Source of the DNA: Chlorocebus sabaeus
Lineage: Eukaryota; Chordata; Mammalia; Primates; Cercopithecidae
Direction of reading: 5' to 3'
Length of the DNA stretch: 64,000 bases
Assembly: GCF_047675955.1 (NCBI RefSeq)
Contig: NC_132915.1
Coordinates: 17,034,266-17,098,265 of the forward strand
Shown: positions 10,271 through 21,989 of the stretch, one piece after another
How positions within the stretch are numbered: position 1 is the stretch's first letter
Layout of the letters: the number at the start of each line of letters is the position of its first letter
The notes under the pieces: model-generated
The model's input: the letters and a program-made list of their open reading frames with translations, nothing else
What the model was told of the DNA's origin: nothing
The model's database searches: none
Program-made: the position numbers and the translations under genes

Positions 10271-10522
10271 CTTGGCTATGGGGCCTAGGGGCCTTCTTGA
10301 TGGCATGGATAACTTCATCTTTCTTAAGACCTTTTTGTTGTTTCCTATTTTAAAGTCTCTGATTTTCCTGTGATCTACCTATTCAGTTACAATGTCTTGG
10401 CTATGGGGCCTAGGGGCCTTTTCATGATGGCATGGATAACTTTAGCTCTCTTAAGACTTTTTTTTTTTTTTTTTCCTATTTTAAAGTCTCTGATTCCCTT
10501 GATCTACCTATTCAGTTACAAT
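10271..10522. repeat. Two-copy tandem duplication, about 125-127 bp
   Basis: Copy 1 (10271-10395) and copy 2 (10396-10522) both run from cttggctatggggcctaggg to attcagttacaat. They differ by scattered substitutions and small indels, including a gained T-run in copy 2 (about 10457-10475). I do not recognise the unit as a known transposon. Confidence 0.92.
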
Positions 10523-11204
10523 TTTGGATATGATTATCTGCTTCAAACTGTCAGAAAATCTGTGTAAGAGAAATGCTTGATATGCTTTGACCTCACTGAA
10601 TGATCAAAGTCGTTCTGGTTACCATCTCTATCCATTTCTTACAGTTTTTTCTGATAACTTTTTCCTCATTTCCTCCATAGGAAAGATTTTCAAGAATCTT
10701 ATCATTATGACTTTATAATATTGCTTGAAATTGAAAAGATTTACCACTTATCTATATCACCATCCCTAAATTATTTATTAATTTATGGACTGAGATAAGG
10801 AGAGTTGTCATACCGAGGCTTTCAGATAGTCAAAAAAACATCATTACCACTAAGAGAAGAGAAAATATTCCATCATCTTCTCTCCAAAGCCACTGCCCAT
10901 CTGTTATTTCAATGACAATATTATTTCCAGAGAAAGAGGTATACAATTGCCCAGAAATGTCCATAAATAGAAAACATTTGAGAAAGAAGGGTGTGTCACT
11001 GAGTTTTTAATGTTGATGAAGTACATTGCTTTGGGATCAGACAATGTCTGGATGCAAGGGTCAAATTTGTAAAGATTGTCAGAAAATTAGAGTTCCTGCA
11101 CAGATTGAACTGTCTATATTTTAATATCCTTTATAGATTCATCCATTATCTTTTAATAGGGTTAGTGCAGGAGTCCCTGGTTTCACCCTCCTCCAAACCA
11201 CTCT
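10523..11204. other. No gene seen
   Basis: Unassigned AT-rich sequence after the tandem duplication. Confidence 0.5.
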
Positions 11205-11590
11205 CTCTAAAGTAACCAGAGTGGTCTTGGTAAAAGAAGGATCTAATCAGACAGTACTGCTTGAGCCATTGGATAACCCTTAACCCAGGACCATATCCCT
11301 GTATTATCTAGCTCCATCCTCTCCTTCCTCATGCTTTGCATTCTAGGGCCTGGTCTTCTTTCAGCCCCACAATTCCACCACGATTGTTTCATCTCCTGGC
11401 CTTTACATGGGCATTCCTCCCTTCCTAGAGTGATTTTACTCTTCTCCTCCAAATGTTCCTCCAACTGTCACATAATTAAATCTGCATCATTATTGCTAGT
11501 AAACACTTGCCTTCTCCTTGTGTCCACCCATCCCAGGTCTGTGTGAATGGGATCCCCGGCACATTTTCTGGCACTTAGTGGGCCTACCTC
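11205..11590 (+). mobile_element. L2 LINE fragment (probable)
   Basis: Follows L2 order on the sense strand: gtctt..aaggatctaatcagac (11224-11252), a gcttgagccattggataaccc word (about 11260), attatctagctccatcc (11303), ctggcctttacatgggcattc (11395), and a late tctggcacttagtgggc word (11568). Strongly diverged. Confidence 0.55.
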
Positions 11591-12570
11591 ACTGAGCAAC
11601 TTTGTCTGGGGAACCGTGTTGGGGTTAAGATGGTGGGGAGGATGGGCACTGTGCATGCGGAGCTCCAAATTCAAATCACTGTGTCCTGTCAGAGACGAGG
11701 GGGGGAAAAAGAAATCTTTGAAAATTAATAATATATGTCTATATATTTGTGATCAATCAGACATGCATCTCGGATAAATACCTGTGGCAGGAATTTAAAG
11801 TATTCAACAATGTTAATGGTCCCAAGTATGGGAAATGGATGCATTAGCGAACCTTACCTCCAAGAAATCCTCCATCCTAAGGCAAGAAATTAGTTATAAC
11901 ATTTATTGAAAATGAGCACATTTTCTATGTAATTTTCCTTTAAAAAAATCCAGATGGATTTTGAATTGGAATTACAGATAATGCCACATAAGCATTCCTA
12001 ATGTTGTCAGCTCCACTGGGATGAAGTGTCTCACCCCAACCCCTCAGATGCTCAATTATGACTTAAATCCTCTTGAAAGCTCCCTTAAGACTCCATGTTA
12101 CCTAATGTCAATTGCTCAGTTACAAATCAGGTTTCAAATGTCTCCAAATTCTGCACATTGAAGAGGTAAATGGAAAAATTTGAGAGATGGAGAAGGACCA
12201 GATCAATTTGGACTTTCATTAAACTACACATAATTAACACAGAACAGATGCTCCCCAATTAACTGTGCTGGCTTCAGACTCGGGAAAATCCTTACTGTTT
12301 CTCTTGGACAAAACTTAGCAGGGGGAAAAAGCTGGAACCAACATATATTCTATAATAACTTATAATAACATTACCATTATCTTATGTTAAAATATTTATG
12401 TGGCTCTGTGAACATCACAGAATTAAATACCACATAAAGTTATTTAAACAGAGGCAGACACTTCCTTCTCAAGGCTCAAGATTTAAAACAGACAATATTG
12501 ATCAGTATAATGAAAAATGAACTACTAAGTTAGATAAAAAGCAAAATCTATCTAATGAAAGAAACTTTAA

Positions 12571-12680
12571 CATACACACATGTACATATGCATATATATA
12601 AATGTATATATTTTCCTAATTTATATGCAACGTATGTAAATAATATTTATATAGCTACATATATAGATTACATATCTATA
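12571..12680. repeat. TA/CA-rich low-complexity tract
   Basis: Alternating words such as catacacaca, tatgcatatata and tatagctacatatatag. Imperfect throughout. Confidence 0.7.
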
Positions 12681-12999
12681 AAAGTCTAAGAGCAAAATAC
12701 TCTTGGGCATTCATAAAACATTTGTATAAGAATATAACTTTGATACAATAGAAAATATTACATACATACTTTCTCATAGTAAAGAGAAAGGGTTCTACAT
12801 AAACCCAAAAAAGAACACCATCTACTAGAAAGAGACCAAAACTTTGTCTAAGTAACAATTCCAAAAAGAAAACAAGTTTTGAAAGAGTAACAGAATTATA
12901 CATATGCAGTTATTAAATGCCCATTATTTCTAGTTTAAAAAAAGTATTCTATTCCCTTAAAAAAGTAGGATTTTACAATTTTATTTTTCATATCTGTGT

Positions 13000-13000
<1 letters not shown>

Positions 13001-13032
<32 letters not shown>
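13001..13032. repeat. (CA)n microsatellite
   Basis: About 15 uninterrupted AC units, preceded by a short tgtgtgt, so the tract can fold back on itself locally. Confidence 0.95.
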
Positions 13033-13033
<1 letters not shown>

Positions 13034-13344
13034 GCCACCTAAAGGGATATTGCTTATTTTATAATAACATATTTTGTTTTTTTTTTTAAACAATGATAGG
13101 TTCATATCCTGGGTTAGCATGTGGTCATTGGAGATTATGCAAATATTTCCCATACAAAGAGAGCAGATAAATAAGATGTAAGTTTAATTGAAAAGATGGA
13201 TGGAAGGTGTACAATCAATCTAAAAAAGCACATAATTATAGATACAGAAAACAGTCTAATGTATGTCACAGTACTCATAGTGGATGCATCAGGATGATAA
13301 GAATTAAGGGTTATTTTAATTATATCTTTAGAATGTTCTACAAT

Positions 13345-13620
13345 TTAGCTCTAGTATAGCGCTTAAGATCTATGGAGTCAGTTTCTCTGTGATTCGATTC
13401 TGTTTTGTTGTTCACTACACATGGGACATTGTATAGGTTACATGAACTAGCTAAGCTTTGGTGTCTTTATTTAGAAAATAGCAAGAACATTTCCCACATA
13501 GTATTGCTGTAGAAATTCCAAACAAAATGAGAAAATCCAAGAAAAATCCTTATCAAGGTACTTAAAACTTAGCACGGAACGTTTGAGTTGTGGTATGATG
13601 ATAATGATGATAATTTTAAT
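13345..13620 (-). mobile_element. MIR SINE, antisense, near full length
   Basis: On + it reads in antisense MIR order: agtatagcgcttaagat (13354), ctatggagtcagt (13371), an eroded gattcgattctg word (13391), aactagctaagctttggtg (13446), then cagcacgg-type and (gat)n ends (13571-13612). Confidence 0.75.
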
Positions 13621-13718
13621 TAAAAGAAGTTATAATTAACATTATAGTGATAGTAGGTATTATATAAAGAAGATCTGACTATCTTAAGAATCAATAAAAT
13701 TTAGGTTTCAAAAAAATT

Positions 13719-14043
13719 GGGACCGGTTGCAGTGACTCACACCTGTAATCCCAGCATTTTGGGAGGACGAGGCAGGTGGATCACGAGGTCAGGAGTTCGA
13801 GACAAGCCTGGCCAACATGGTGAAACCCTGTCTCTACTAAAGACACAAAAAGTTAGCTGGGCATGGTGGCGTGCATCTGTAATCCCAGCTACACAGGAGA
13901 CGGAGGCAGGAGAATTGCTTGAACCCGGGAGGCAGAGGTTGCAGTGAGCCGAGATTGAGCCATTGCACTCCAGCCTGCATGACAGGACAAGGCTTTGTCT
14001 CAAAAAAAACAAAACAAAAACAAAAACAAACAAAAAAAAAAAA
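13719..14043 (+). mobile_element. AluS-type element
   Basis: Sense dimeric Alu: ggaccggttgcagtgactc head, ggtcaggagttcgagac, a middle linker, gaacccgggaggcagagg, and an A-rich tail with AAAAC units. No clear target-site duplication. Confidence 0.93.
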
Positions 14044-14439
14044 CTTTTTTTTCCATCAATTAGTCTTTTGAACAAATTTTGTAGCCAACATATGCCTGTC
14101 AAATAATCATTCAATCTTGTAAATAATTATTAACAAAACACTATTAAAAGACCTTTAGCAAAATGCCAACGTAAAACATGAACCTCTGAAGTAGTTGAAG
14201 CAGTAATCTATAAATAACTTGATTCTTGGTGTATTACTAAATGTTAAGGGCTCTTACCATGTATCCTTGGAATCTTAACTTCCTTAGCATCTATCAGTGC
14301 TGAGCAACGGGCTTGTCTCTGTTAAGTATACAGAAATGTTATATCCCAAACACACTAATTTCTTCCTAGAAATTTTCACACTAAATTTGGAGGCTGACAT
14401 TTCATTTGCCAGTCCTTTGCATTGTTAAATGAATGTAAT
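14044..14439. other. No gene seen
   Basis: Unassigned sequence downstream of the Alu tail. Confidence 0.5.
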
Positions 14440-14690
14440 AGAAAATAGCATCTGTTATGTACTCAATCCAGACATTATGCTAGGTAGAGAAGGAAGGCAT
14501 AATCCCTCTTTCTATAAGTATCAGATTTTAATGTGAGATACACAGCAGCACAGAGAACAGTACAGCACAGTGTGATAAACGTTATGAAAGTAAGGTGTAT
14601 GCTGCCCATATGGGGATCCCCTGGGTTTAGGAGAAGGTCCTAGAAGACTTCCCTGAAGGAACTGAGACCTTAAGAATTAATTGAAATTAA
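14440..14690 (-). mobile_element. L2-like fragment, antisense (tentative)
   Basis: Words such as gttatgtactcaatccagac, acagtgtgataaacgttatg and gaagacttccctgaagga follow the order of antisense L2 3' sequence. Weak, and could be another ancient repeat. Confidence 0.4.
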
Positions 14691-15405
14691 CTAAATACCA
14701 AAATAAGAAAATATAGAATAACATATCCACATGCCCAGATTAAAGACAGAACATAGCTTGTTCTGCAAAGTGAAATATAGTGACAGAAGAGTACGTTTAA
14801 AAAAAAAAAAAAAATTGACTGAAAGTTAGGAAGAAATGGACATAACAGCAAATTTCCACTATAAAGGATAGCTCTATGATAATAACATTAAATATAAATG
14901 CCCTCTGAAAATGCCCACTGAAGATGAGCTCAAAATAAAAAATTATTATGCAAATCTTGAAAAGAATGCAGTATTGAATGTTTTAGAAATAGGGAGAGGG
15001 GTTCAAGGTGGTTGACTAGATGCGGCTACTACATGCCTCCTCCACAAAAAGGAACCAAAATAACAAGTAAATGTTCTCATTTAAAATAGATTGTCTGAGA
15101 GAACAGTGGAATTCAATGGAGAAGCAATGGGAACCACCAAAAAACAAAGGAGAGGGAAGTTAGGCACCCTGCTCAGCAGAGACCAGCTGGGAACTGGGAG
15201 AAACACCTGGATGAGGGAAAAAGGTAAGTGACAGTCTCCCAGGACTCCACATTTCTGCCATGAACTTTTAGTCCTAGCTACAGGAGAACCCCTCAATCCA
15301 TGCAGGCCTCTGGACTAACACATGGAGCTGACTAGAGGCTGTACCATGGCGTTGCTTTAGAGAGAGAGAACTCACACTGCATCCCACAGGCTTTGAGCCC
15401 TGAGC

Positions 15406-15920
15406 TGCTGCAGCTTGGTGCCATTCTGAGAACTAAGCTCTCAAGAGACTGTGTCCTGCCTTGAGGCCAAAACTGCTGCTCTCCTCCCTCGCCAAGGTGA
15501 AAGAAGGAGAGGCAAGCACTTTCACATGCCATAAGTACAAATCCCACTGCTGTCGCTGGGGGTTTCTGTGGAACCAAAGCACAAGCAAACCAGACTCCTT
15601 TCTGCTACCCACTTATGCTGCTCCAGCTGAGAGAGGGCACGCCCACCACTCACCCTCCAATCACAGGCCTGCAGCTGATACAATTCTGAGAACCTGGATT
15701 CCAAAGGCCTGGATCTTGCCTTGGGGCCAAAGCCAATGCTGATGTTACCGCTCCCAGGCCAAAGAGGGAGAAGGGAGGCAGGCCCTTTCACTTTGTGAGA
15801 ACAAATCCCACCACTAGCTCTGTGGGCTACTGCAGGACCAAGGTGTGAGGAAAACACCTCTCTCACAGCTATCTGCCTATGCTACTTCCATTGAGAGTAG
15901 TAGCCTGGCCATCCCCAGTG
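15406..15920 (+). repeat. Two diverged ~260-bp tandem units in L1 5' UTR
   Basis: The word ca(t/a)tctgagaac-type attctgagaac recurs at about 15423 and 15683 (period 260). It is followed in both units by tgccttg(a/g)ggccaaa, caagcactttcac/caggccctttcac, acaaatcccac and a Gly-box-like tatgct..tcca(g/t)(c/t)tgagag. Internal 5' UTR repeats like this are known in some L1 lineages. Here the two units are well diverged. Confidence 0.8.
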
Positions 15921-16741
15921 GCAGGCGTATAATGCAACTGTTACTGCCCACAGCAAAGCATTTTGCTAGAGGCCTATAGACCATCCCGTCCCTGCCTATC
16001 ACAGCCAGTGCCTGAATGCACTACCATGGGGCCAGAGAACAAGTCCTACAGCACAGTGGCATGCCCCTAGTACTCAAACATACCTTCCAGGGGCCTGGAA
16101 ATTGCCCAACACATTTGCCCAAATTTCCCAAAGCAGAATCCACCACTTTTGGCATCTGAGCACTCCTCCTGGGGTCTGAGTTTAGGCCAATATAATCTAC
16201 TAATACAAACACAGCACGTATCATCAGTGGGCCAGGAACGATGCATATAGTATAAAAGTAAAGGGATGGAAGAAGATATTCCACAAAACCCAAAAGCAAG
16301 CAATGGTAGCTATTCTTGTATCAGAGAAAACAGATTTTAAATCAAACAGAGTAAAAAAAGAGAAAAGACCAAGTTATTACATGATGATAAAGGGATTGAT
16401 TCAGCAGGAAGATATAACAATTACAAATATATATGCACACAACACTGGAGCACCCATAAAGTAAATATTACTAGATCTAAAAGATAGACTGCAGTGAAAT
16501 AATAGTGGAGGGCATCAACACCTCACTCTCAGTATTAGACCATGTAGACAGAACATCAACAAAGAAATACCGGATTTAAACTGGACTTTAGGCCAAATGA
16601 ACCTAACACACATTTGCAGAACATTCTATCCAACAACTGCAGAATATACATTATTTTCATCAACACATGGAGCGTTCTCCATCATAGACCATACATTAGG
16701 CCACAAAATAAGTCTCAATGTATTTTTAAAAAATTAAAATC

Positions 16742-17025
16742 GGCCGGCGTGGTGGCTCACACCTGTAATCCCAGCACTTTGGGAGGCTGAGGCGGGTGGA
16801 CCACGAGGTCAGGAGATCGAGACCATCCTGGCTAACATGGTGAAACCCGATTTCTACTAAAAAAAAAAATCCAAAAACTTAGCTGGGCATGGTGACAGGT
16901 GCCTGTAGTCCCAGCTACTGGGGAGGTTGAGGCAGGAGAATGGTGTGAACCTGGGAGGCGGAGCTTGCAGTGAGCCAAGATCGTGCCATTGCACTGCAGC
17001 CTGGGCGAGAGTGAGACTCCATCTC

Positions 17026-17048
<23 letters not shown>
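16742..17048 (+). mobile_element. AluY element
   Basis: Complete sense Alu with AluY-type features (ggagatcgagaccatcctgg, ggcggagcttgcagtgagcc) and a long pure A tail. The target-site duplication aaaaaattaaaatc occurs at 16728-16741 and 17049-17062. Inserted into the old L1 ORF2. Confidence 0.93.
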
Positions 17049-17056
<8 letters not shown>

Positions 17057-17565
17057 AAAATCCTATCAAGGATCTTCCCAGACTACAATGGAATAAAACT
17101 AGAAATCAATAACAGAGGAAGTTTGGAAGTTTACAAATACCTGAAAATTAAACAAGATGTTCCTGAACACATTAGGTCAAGGAAGAAATCAAGAAGGAAA
17201 GAGAAACAATCTTGAGACAAATGAAAAATCAAACACAACATACCAAATCCAATGGGATACAGTAAAAGCAGTGCTAAAAGTTTATAACAATAAATACATC
17301 AAAAACACAGAAAAAAAAATCAAATAAACTAATGTTGCACCTACAAGAACTAGAAAAGCAAGAACCAACCAAACCCCAGATTAGTGGAAGTAAAGAAATA
17401 ATGAAGATTACTGTAGAACTAAAAAAATAGAGACAAAATAAACAGTTGAAAGCATTTCCTCTAAGAAATGGAATAAGATAAAGATGCCTACTTTAATCAC
17501 TTCTGCTCAATATAGTACTGGAAGTTCTAACCAGAGCAATCAGGCAAGAGAAGAAAAAAAAAGTC

Positions 17566-17963
17566 CATGTGTTCTCATTGTTCAACTCCCCCTTATGAGT
17601 AAGAACATGTGGTGTTTGGTTTTCTGTTGCTGTGTTAATTTGCTGAGAATGATGGTTTCCAACTTCATTCATGTCTGTGCAAAAGACATGAACTCATCCT
17701 TTTTTATAGCTGCATAGTATTCCATGGCATATATGCACCACATTTTTTTTTATCCAGTCTATCACACGTACACAAGGAGGGGAATATCACACATCAGATC
17801 CTGTCGGAGGGTGGGGGGCTAGAGGAGGGATAGCGTTAAGAGAAATACCTAATGTAGGTGATGGGTTGATGGGTGCAGCAAACCACCATGGCACATGTAT
17901 ACCTATGTAACAAACCTGCACGTTCTGCACATGTATCCCAGAACTTAAAGTATAATAAAAAAT
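17566..17963 (+). mobile_element. Young L1PA 3' end with 5' inversion (twin priming)
   Basis: 17566 to about 17765 is antisense L1PA 3' sequence (..gttctcattgttcaac.. ..gctgcatagtattccatgg..). From about 17766 the element continues in sense orientation (acacaaggaggggaatatc.. to ..cttaaagtataata and a poly-A end). The two halves meet at nearly adjacent points of the same L1, the signature of twin-primed insertion. A short AAAAGTC repeat at 17559-17565 and 17964-17970 is the likely target-site duplication. Confidence 0.88.
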
Positions 17964-18230
17964 AAAAGTCATCCAAATTGAAAAAGAGGAAGTCAGATTG
18001 CCTTTTTACTGATAATATAATCTTGTATTTATAAAAACCTAGAGACTCCACCAAAAATACTCCAGATTTGCTAAATGAATCTGGTAAAGTTTCAGGATAA
18101 AAAATCAAGGTACAAAAATTAGTAGTGTTTTTATATACAAATAATGATATAGCCATGAAAGAAATCAAGAAGGCACAATCCATTTATAATCGCTACCAAA
18201 AATAAAATACCTAGGAAATTTAACCAAGGA

Positions 18231-18257
18231 GCACGCGCGTGCACACACACACACACC
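18231..18257. repeat. GCACGCGCGTGC plus (CA)n tract
   Basis: A 12-bp perfect palindrome GCACGCGCGTGC followed by (AC)7-8, inside L1 ORF2 sequence. Alternating purine-pyrimidine with CpG. Confidence 0.9.
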
Positions 18258-18668
18258 ATACACAGAGAAATGAAATAGGAGACAAAAAAATGGAAAGACA
18301 TCTGATGCACATGGATCAGAATAATATTCTTAAAATGATATTACCCAAAGCAATGTACAGATTCAGTGACATTCCTATTAAAATTCCAATGTCATTCCTC
18401 GCAGAATTAGAAAAAACAACCTTAAAATTCATATGGAATTAAAAAGACTCCAAATAGTCAAAACAATTCTAAGCAAAAAGAACAAAGCCATAGGTATCAC
18501 ATTACCTGACTTCAACATATATTACAAGGCTATAGTAACCAAAATAACATAGTATTGATATAAACAAAAAAAGCCCAACAAAACTGAATGGAGAGCCCTG
18601 AAGCAAAGCCACATATTTACAGATCTTTTGCAAAGCTGACAAGAACTTACACTAAGGAAAGGACACTC

Positions 18669-19038
18669 TGATATGGTTTGACTCTGTTTCCATTCAAATC
18701 TCATCTTGAATTATAGTTCCCATAATACCCACGTGTTGTGATAGGGACCCGGTGGGAGGTAATTTAATCATGGGGCAGTTACCCTCATGCTGTTTTCATG
18801 ACAGTGAGTTATCATTAGAGCTGAGGGTTTTATAAGGGGCTTTTCCCCCTTTGCTTAGCACTTCTGTCTCCTGCTGCCATGTGAAGAAAAACATGTTTGC
18901 TTCACCTTCCACCATGCTTGTAAGTTTCCTGAGGCCCCCCCAATCCATGCTGAACTGTGAGTCAAAGAAGTTTCTTTCCTTTATAAATTACCCAGTTTCA
19001 GGCAGTTCTGTATAGCAGTGTGAGAACACACTAACACA
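18669..19038 (+). mobile_element. MaLR LTR (MST/THE1 type), solitary
   Basis: Starts TGATATGGTTTGACTCTG and ends ..gtgagaacacactaacaca. It carries the diagnostic ctcatcttgaattatag, acccggtgggaggtaattta and ttataaattacccagt words. About 370 bp; non-coding remnant of an ERVL-MaLR retrotransposon. The flanking 5-mers CACTC/CCCTC fit a 5-bp target-site duplication with one change. No internal region is present. Confidence 0.9.
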
Positions 19039-19865
19039 CCCTCTTTAATAAGCAATGCTAGGAAAATGGGAAATCCACACACACAAGAATAAAACTGGAC
19101 CCCTGTCTCTCACCATCTACAAAAATCAACTTAAAATGGATTAAAGACTTAATTGTAATGCCAAAAACTATAAAATTACTAGAAAAAAGCCAAGGAAAAC
19201 TCTCCTAGTCATTGGCCTAGGCAAATAGTTTATGACTAAGACATGAAAGGCACAGGCAACAGAAAACAAAAATTGGCAATAGGACTTAATCAAATTAAAA
19301 AGCTTCTGTACAGCAAAAGAAATAATAAACAGAATGAAGAGACAACCTACTGAATGGGAGAAAATATTTGCACACTATTTTCCAACAGGATACTAACATC
19401 CAGAATGCACCAGAAACTCAAATAACTGATCAGGAAACAAACAAAACAAAACAAAACACAAATTATCCCATTACCAAGTGGGCAAAAGGCATGAATAGGT
19501 ATGTCTCAAGAGAAGAAATACAAATGACCATGAGGTATGCAAAAAAAATGCCAACAGCACCAAACATCTGAAAAAAATGCAAATAAAACTACAGTGAGGT
19601 ATTATATTACCTCAGTCAAAATGACTATTATTAAAAAGGCAAAAAAAAATATAGATGTTGACAAGGATGCAGAGAAAAGGGAACTCTTACACACTCTTGG
19701 TCAGAATGTAAACTAGGACACCCGCTCTAGTAAACAGTATGGAGATCTCTCCAAAGCTAAAAATAGAACTACTGTTTTATCCACCAATCCCACTACTTTT
19801 CAAAGGAAAAGAAATCAATATATCAAAGGGATACTTGCATTTATGTGTTTGCTGTAGCACTATTT

Positions 19866-20168
19866 TATTTTATTTATTTTTTTTGAGGCGGAGTTTCGCT
19901 CTGTCCCCCAGGCTGGAGTGCAGTGGCCGGATCTCAGCTCACTGCAAGCTCCGCCTCCCGGGTTTACGCCATTCTCCTGCCTCGAGACTCCCGAGTAGCT
20001 GGGACTACAGGCGCCCGCCACCTCGCCCGGCTAGATTTTTGTATTTTTTAGTAGAGGCGGGGTTTCACCGGGTTAGCCAGGATGGTCTTGATCTCCTGAC
20101 CTCGTGATCCGCCCGTCTCGGCCTCCCAAAGTGCTGGGATTACAGGCTTGAGCCACCGCGCCTGGCCA
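19866..20168 (-). mobile_element. Young Alu, Old World monkey AluYR-like, antisense
   Basis: Complete Alu with a perfect 14-bp target-site duplication CTGTAGCACTATTT (19852-19865 and 20169-20182). Read on + it has ggccggatctcagctc, gggtttacgccattctcc, ctcgagactcccgagtag, caccgggttagccagg and caggcttgagccaccgcg. I associate these variants with cercopithecid AluYR/AluMac families rather than human AluY. It interrupts the L1 ORF2 3' end. Confidence 0.88.
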
Positions 20169-20690
20169 CTGTAGCACTATTTATAGTAGCAAAGATATGG
20201 AATCAACCTAAGTGTCCATCAACGGATGAATGAAGAAAATGTGGTATATATACACAATGAAACGCTACCCACCCATAGGAAAGATTACAATCATGTAATT
20301 GCAGCGACATGAATGGATCTAGAGGCTATTATTTTAAGTGAAATAAGCCAGGCACACACACACAAAACAAATATTGCATGTTCTCACTTATACACAAAAG
20401 TTAAAACAGTTCATCTCATGGAGGCAGAGAGCAGAGAGATAACAGAGACTGGTAGGGGTGAGTGACACAGAGAGCGAAGGATGAAGAGAAGTGGGTTAAA
20501 GGGTACAAACATACGGTTAGATAAAAAAATAAATTCAGCATTTGGTAGCAGAGTAGGGTGACTATAGTTACTAAAAATGTATTTGGGTGGTGAATACCTT
20601 AATAACCTGAGTTGTTCACCACGCATTTAATACATGTAACAAAATTTCGCATGTGCCCCATAAATTTGTACAAATTTTAAAAAAGTTTGA

Positions 20691-21989
20691 GAAACTGTAA
20701 AATGTATGGTTTACCACTGCACATATAAGTGTCAGGGTTTTAGCAGGAAACAGAATTCAGCCCAGATGCTTAAAATGAATAGATGTAAGTAATCTACTTA
20801 CAGATATATTTTAGGGTTATTTGAACAATCAAGTTATAATTAAGTGTCCAAGGACTAACAACAGTAAAAAGAGTTTCCTCCCACTAGGTCTTTCATGAAG
20901 GAGATTGAATTAATATGAGGAGTTTATCTAGATTTCAGATTTATTGTAGGTGTGGTTAACCTCAGTGCAACACAGGATTCCAATTCCCGTAGAGACACCT
21001 AGTGTGTTTACATTGGGGTCGATTCACCAGGACAGTAAGAGTCTGATTGTCGTGTTAAGGTCATCTCTTTGTCTCAGAGAAGGTCTTGTCACATGCTTTT
21101 GTTCCTCATGTTGCCCTTCCCCAGCAATACTCTGCTTGTACTTGTTATTCAAATACGTTAACTTGGTGATGGGAGTTATTGGGAGTGGTGGGGGCTGGGA
21201 GGATTTGCAATCTTTGTTATTTTGAGCAAGGCGTCAGTCTTAGTGTGTAGCCTTCTTGGTTCTAGCACCTATGCCCTGAATTTATTTATGGACTTCATTC
21301 ACCATCTTAGCCTTATCCTAGTAGCAGGGTTCTTCTATTGCCTACTCTGGCTGCATTAGTTTTGACTAAGTCCCAACTGCGGCAATGCCTGTTCTCCTTT
21401 TGTCACATATTAAGGCTTTTATTCCATAGTGGAGGTTTGGAAGAAGGATGTGGTCAGAGTTTCTTGTCCTTTCCTTGTGCGTGCTCCTCCCTTTTCCTGG
21501 CCTGCACCACAACAGGTACTTTTTAGTTCTCTCTCCAATCTTTGCCATGAGTGCTCAGTAGATTTTGAGGAAGAGCCTACAAGATGATGCAGACTCTCCC
21601 AATTTCTGTACCTCCCAGAGCTTTTATGCTAACAGTCTGCATTTAACTTTTATCAATAAAATGAAACAATAAAATGTATTGTTTATTACTGTATACATAT
21701 TTTTCATCTATTTTAGCTGAGTTCTTAGCATTTCTGGTTGTTTCTCCCCCAGCTTAGTGTATATTCACATTGTTCTTCCTGTAAGCACCATTTCTCCTTT
21801 GATTTGGGGTCTATTGGTTGTTGAGCAACATCAGCTCTCTATTAGCCTGTGATTTGGAAGTTAGTCTGGCTAATTTTTGCTGTAAGACTAAGATGAACCC
21901 TTCTTCCAGATTTTCTATATCTAGGGGATAACCAAGAAACCTGGTCAGCGAAGCACTAGCTAACATAGAAGTGTTTGCCTTGAAGAATA
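20691..21989. other. No gene seen; possibly LTR-derived
   Basis: Moderate GC and few simple repeats. The beginning, gtcagggttttagcaggaaa (20731), resembles the start of ERVL-type LTRs, but I cannot assign it. Open frames at 20950-21225 and 21338-21526 have no recognisable motifs. Confidence 0.35.

Larger units (their letters stand above)
11591..13344. other. No gene seen
   Basis: Mostly unassigned. It includes the simple repeats at 12571-12680 and 13001-13032. The moderately GC-richer piece around 11990-12330 has no open frame or known repeat that I recognise. Confidence 0.5.
14990..20690 (+). mobile_element. Old primate L1, internally deleted and multiply invaded
   Basis: A sense L1 of L1PB/L1MA grade. 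The 5' UTR starts near 14990 (gggttcaaggtggttgac) and contains a 260-bp tandem unit. At about 16245-16260 it jumps directly into the ORF2 endonuclease region (gggatggaagaagatattcc), so ORF1 and the start of ORF2 are missing. ORF2 pieces follow at 16260-16741, 17063-17558, 17971-18663, 19044-19865 and 20169-20300, with another internal deletion near 17440. The YADD-like catalytic box is degenerate (TDN) near 18009. The 3' UTR runs to about 20690. Frames are closed by many stops. Four later insertions lie inside it: AluY, L1PA, MaLR LTR and an AluYR-like element. Confidence 0.85.

Noticed and set aside
15461..15866. Open frames on both strands around 15.3-15.9 kb
   Set aside because: They lie in the L1 5' UTR tandem units, which are GC-richer and lack stops by chance.
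19739..20107. 122-codon frame on +
   Set aside because: Most of it is antisense Alu translation (the familiar LECSGRISAHC-type pattern) joined to L1 sequence.
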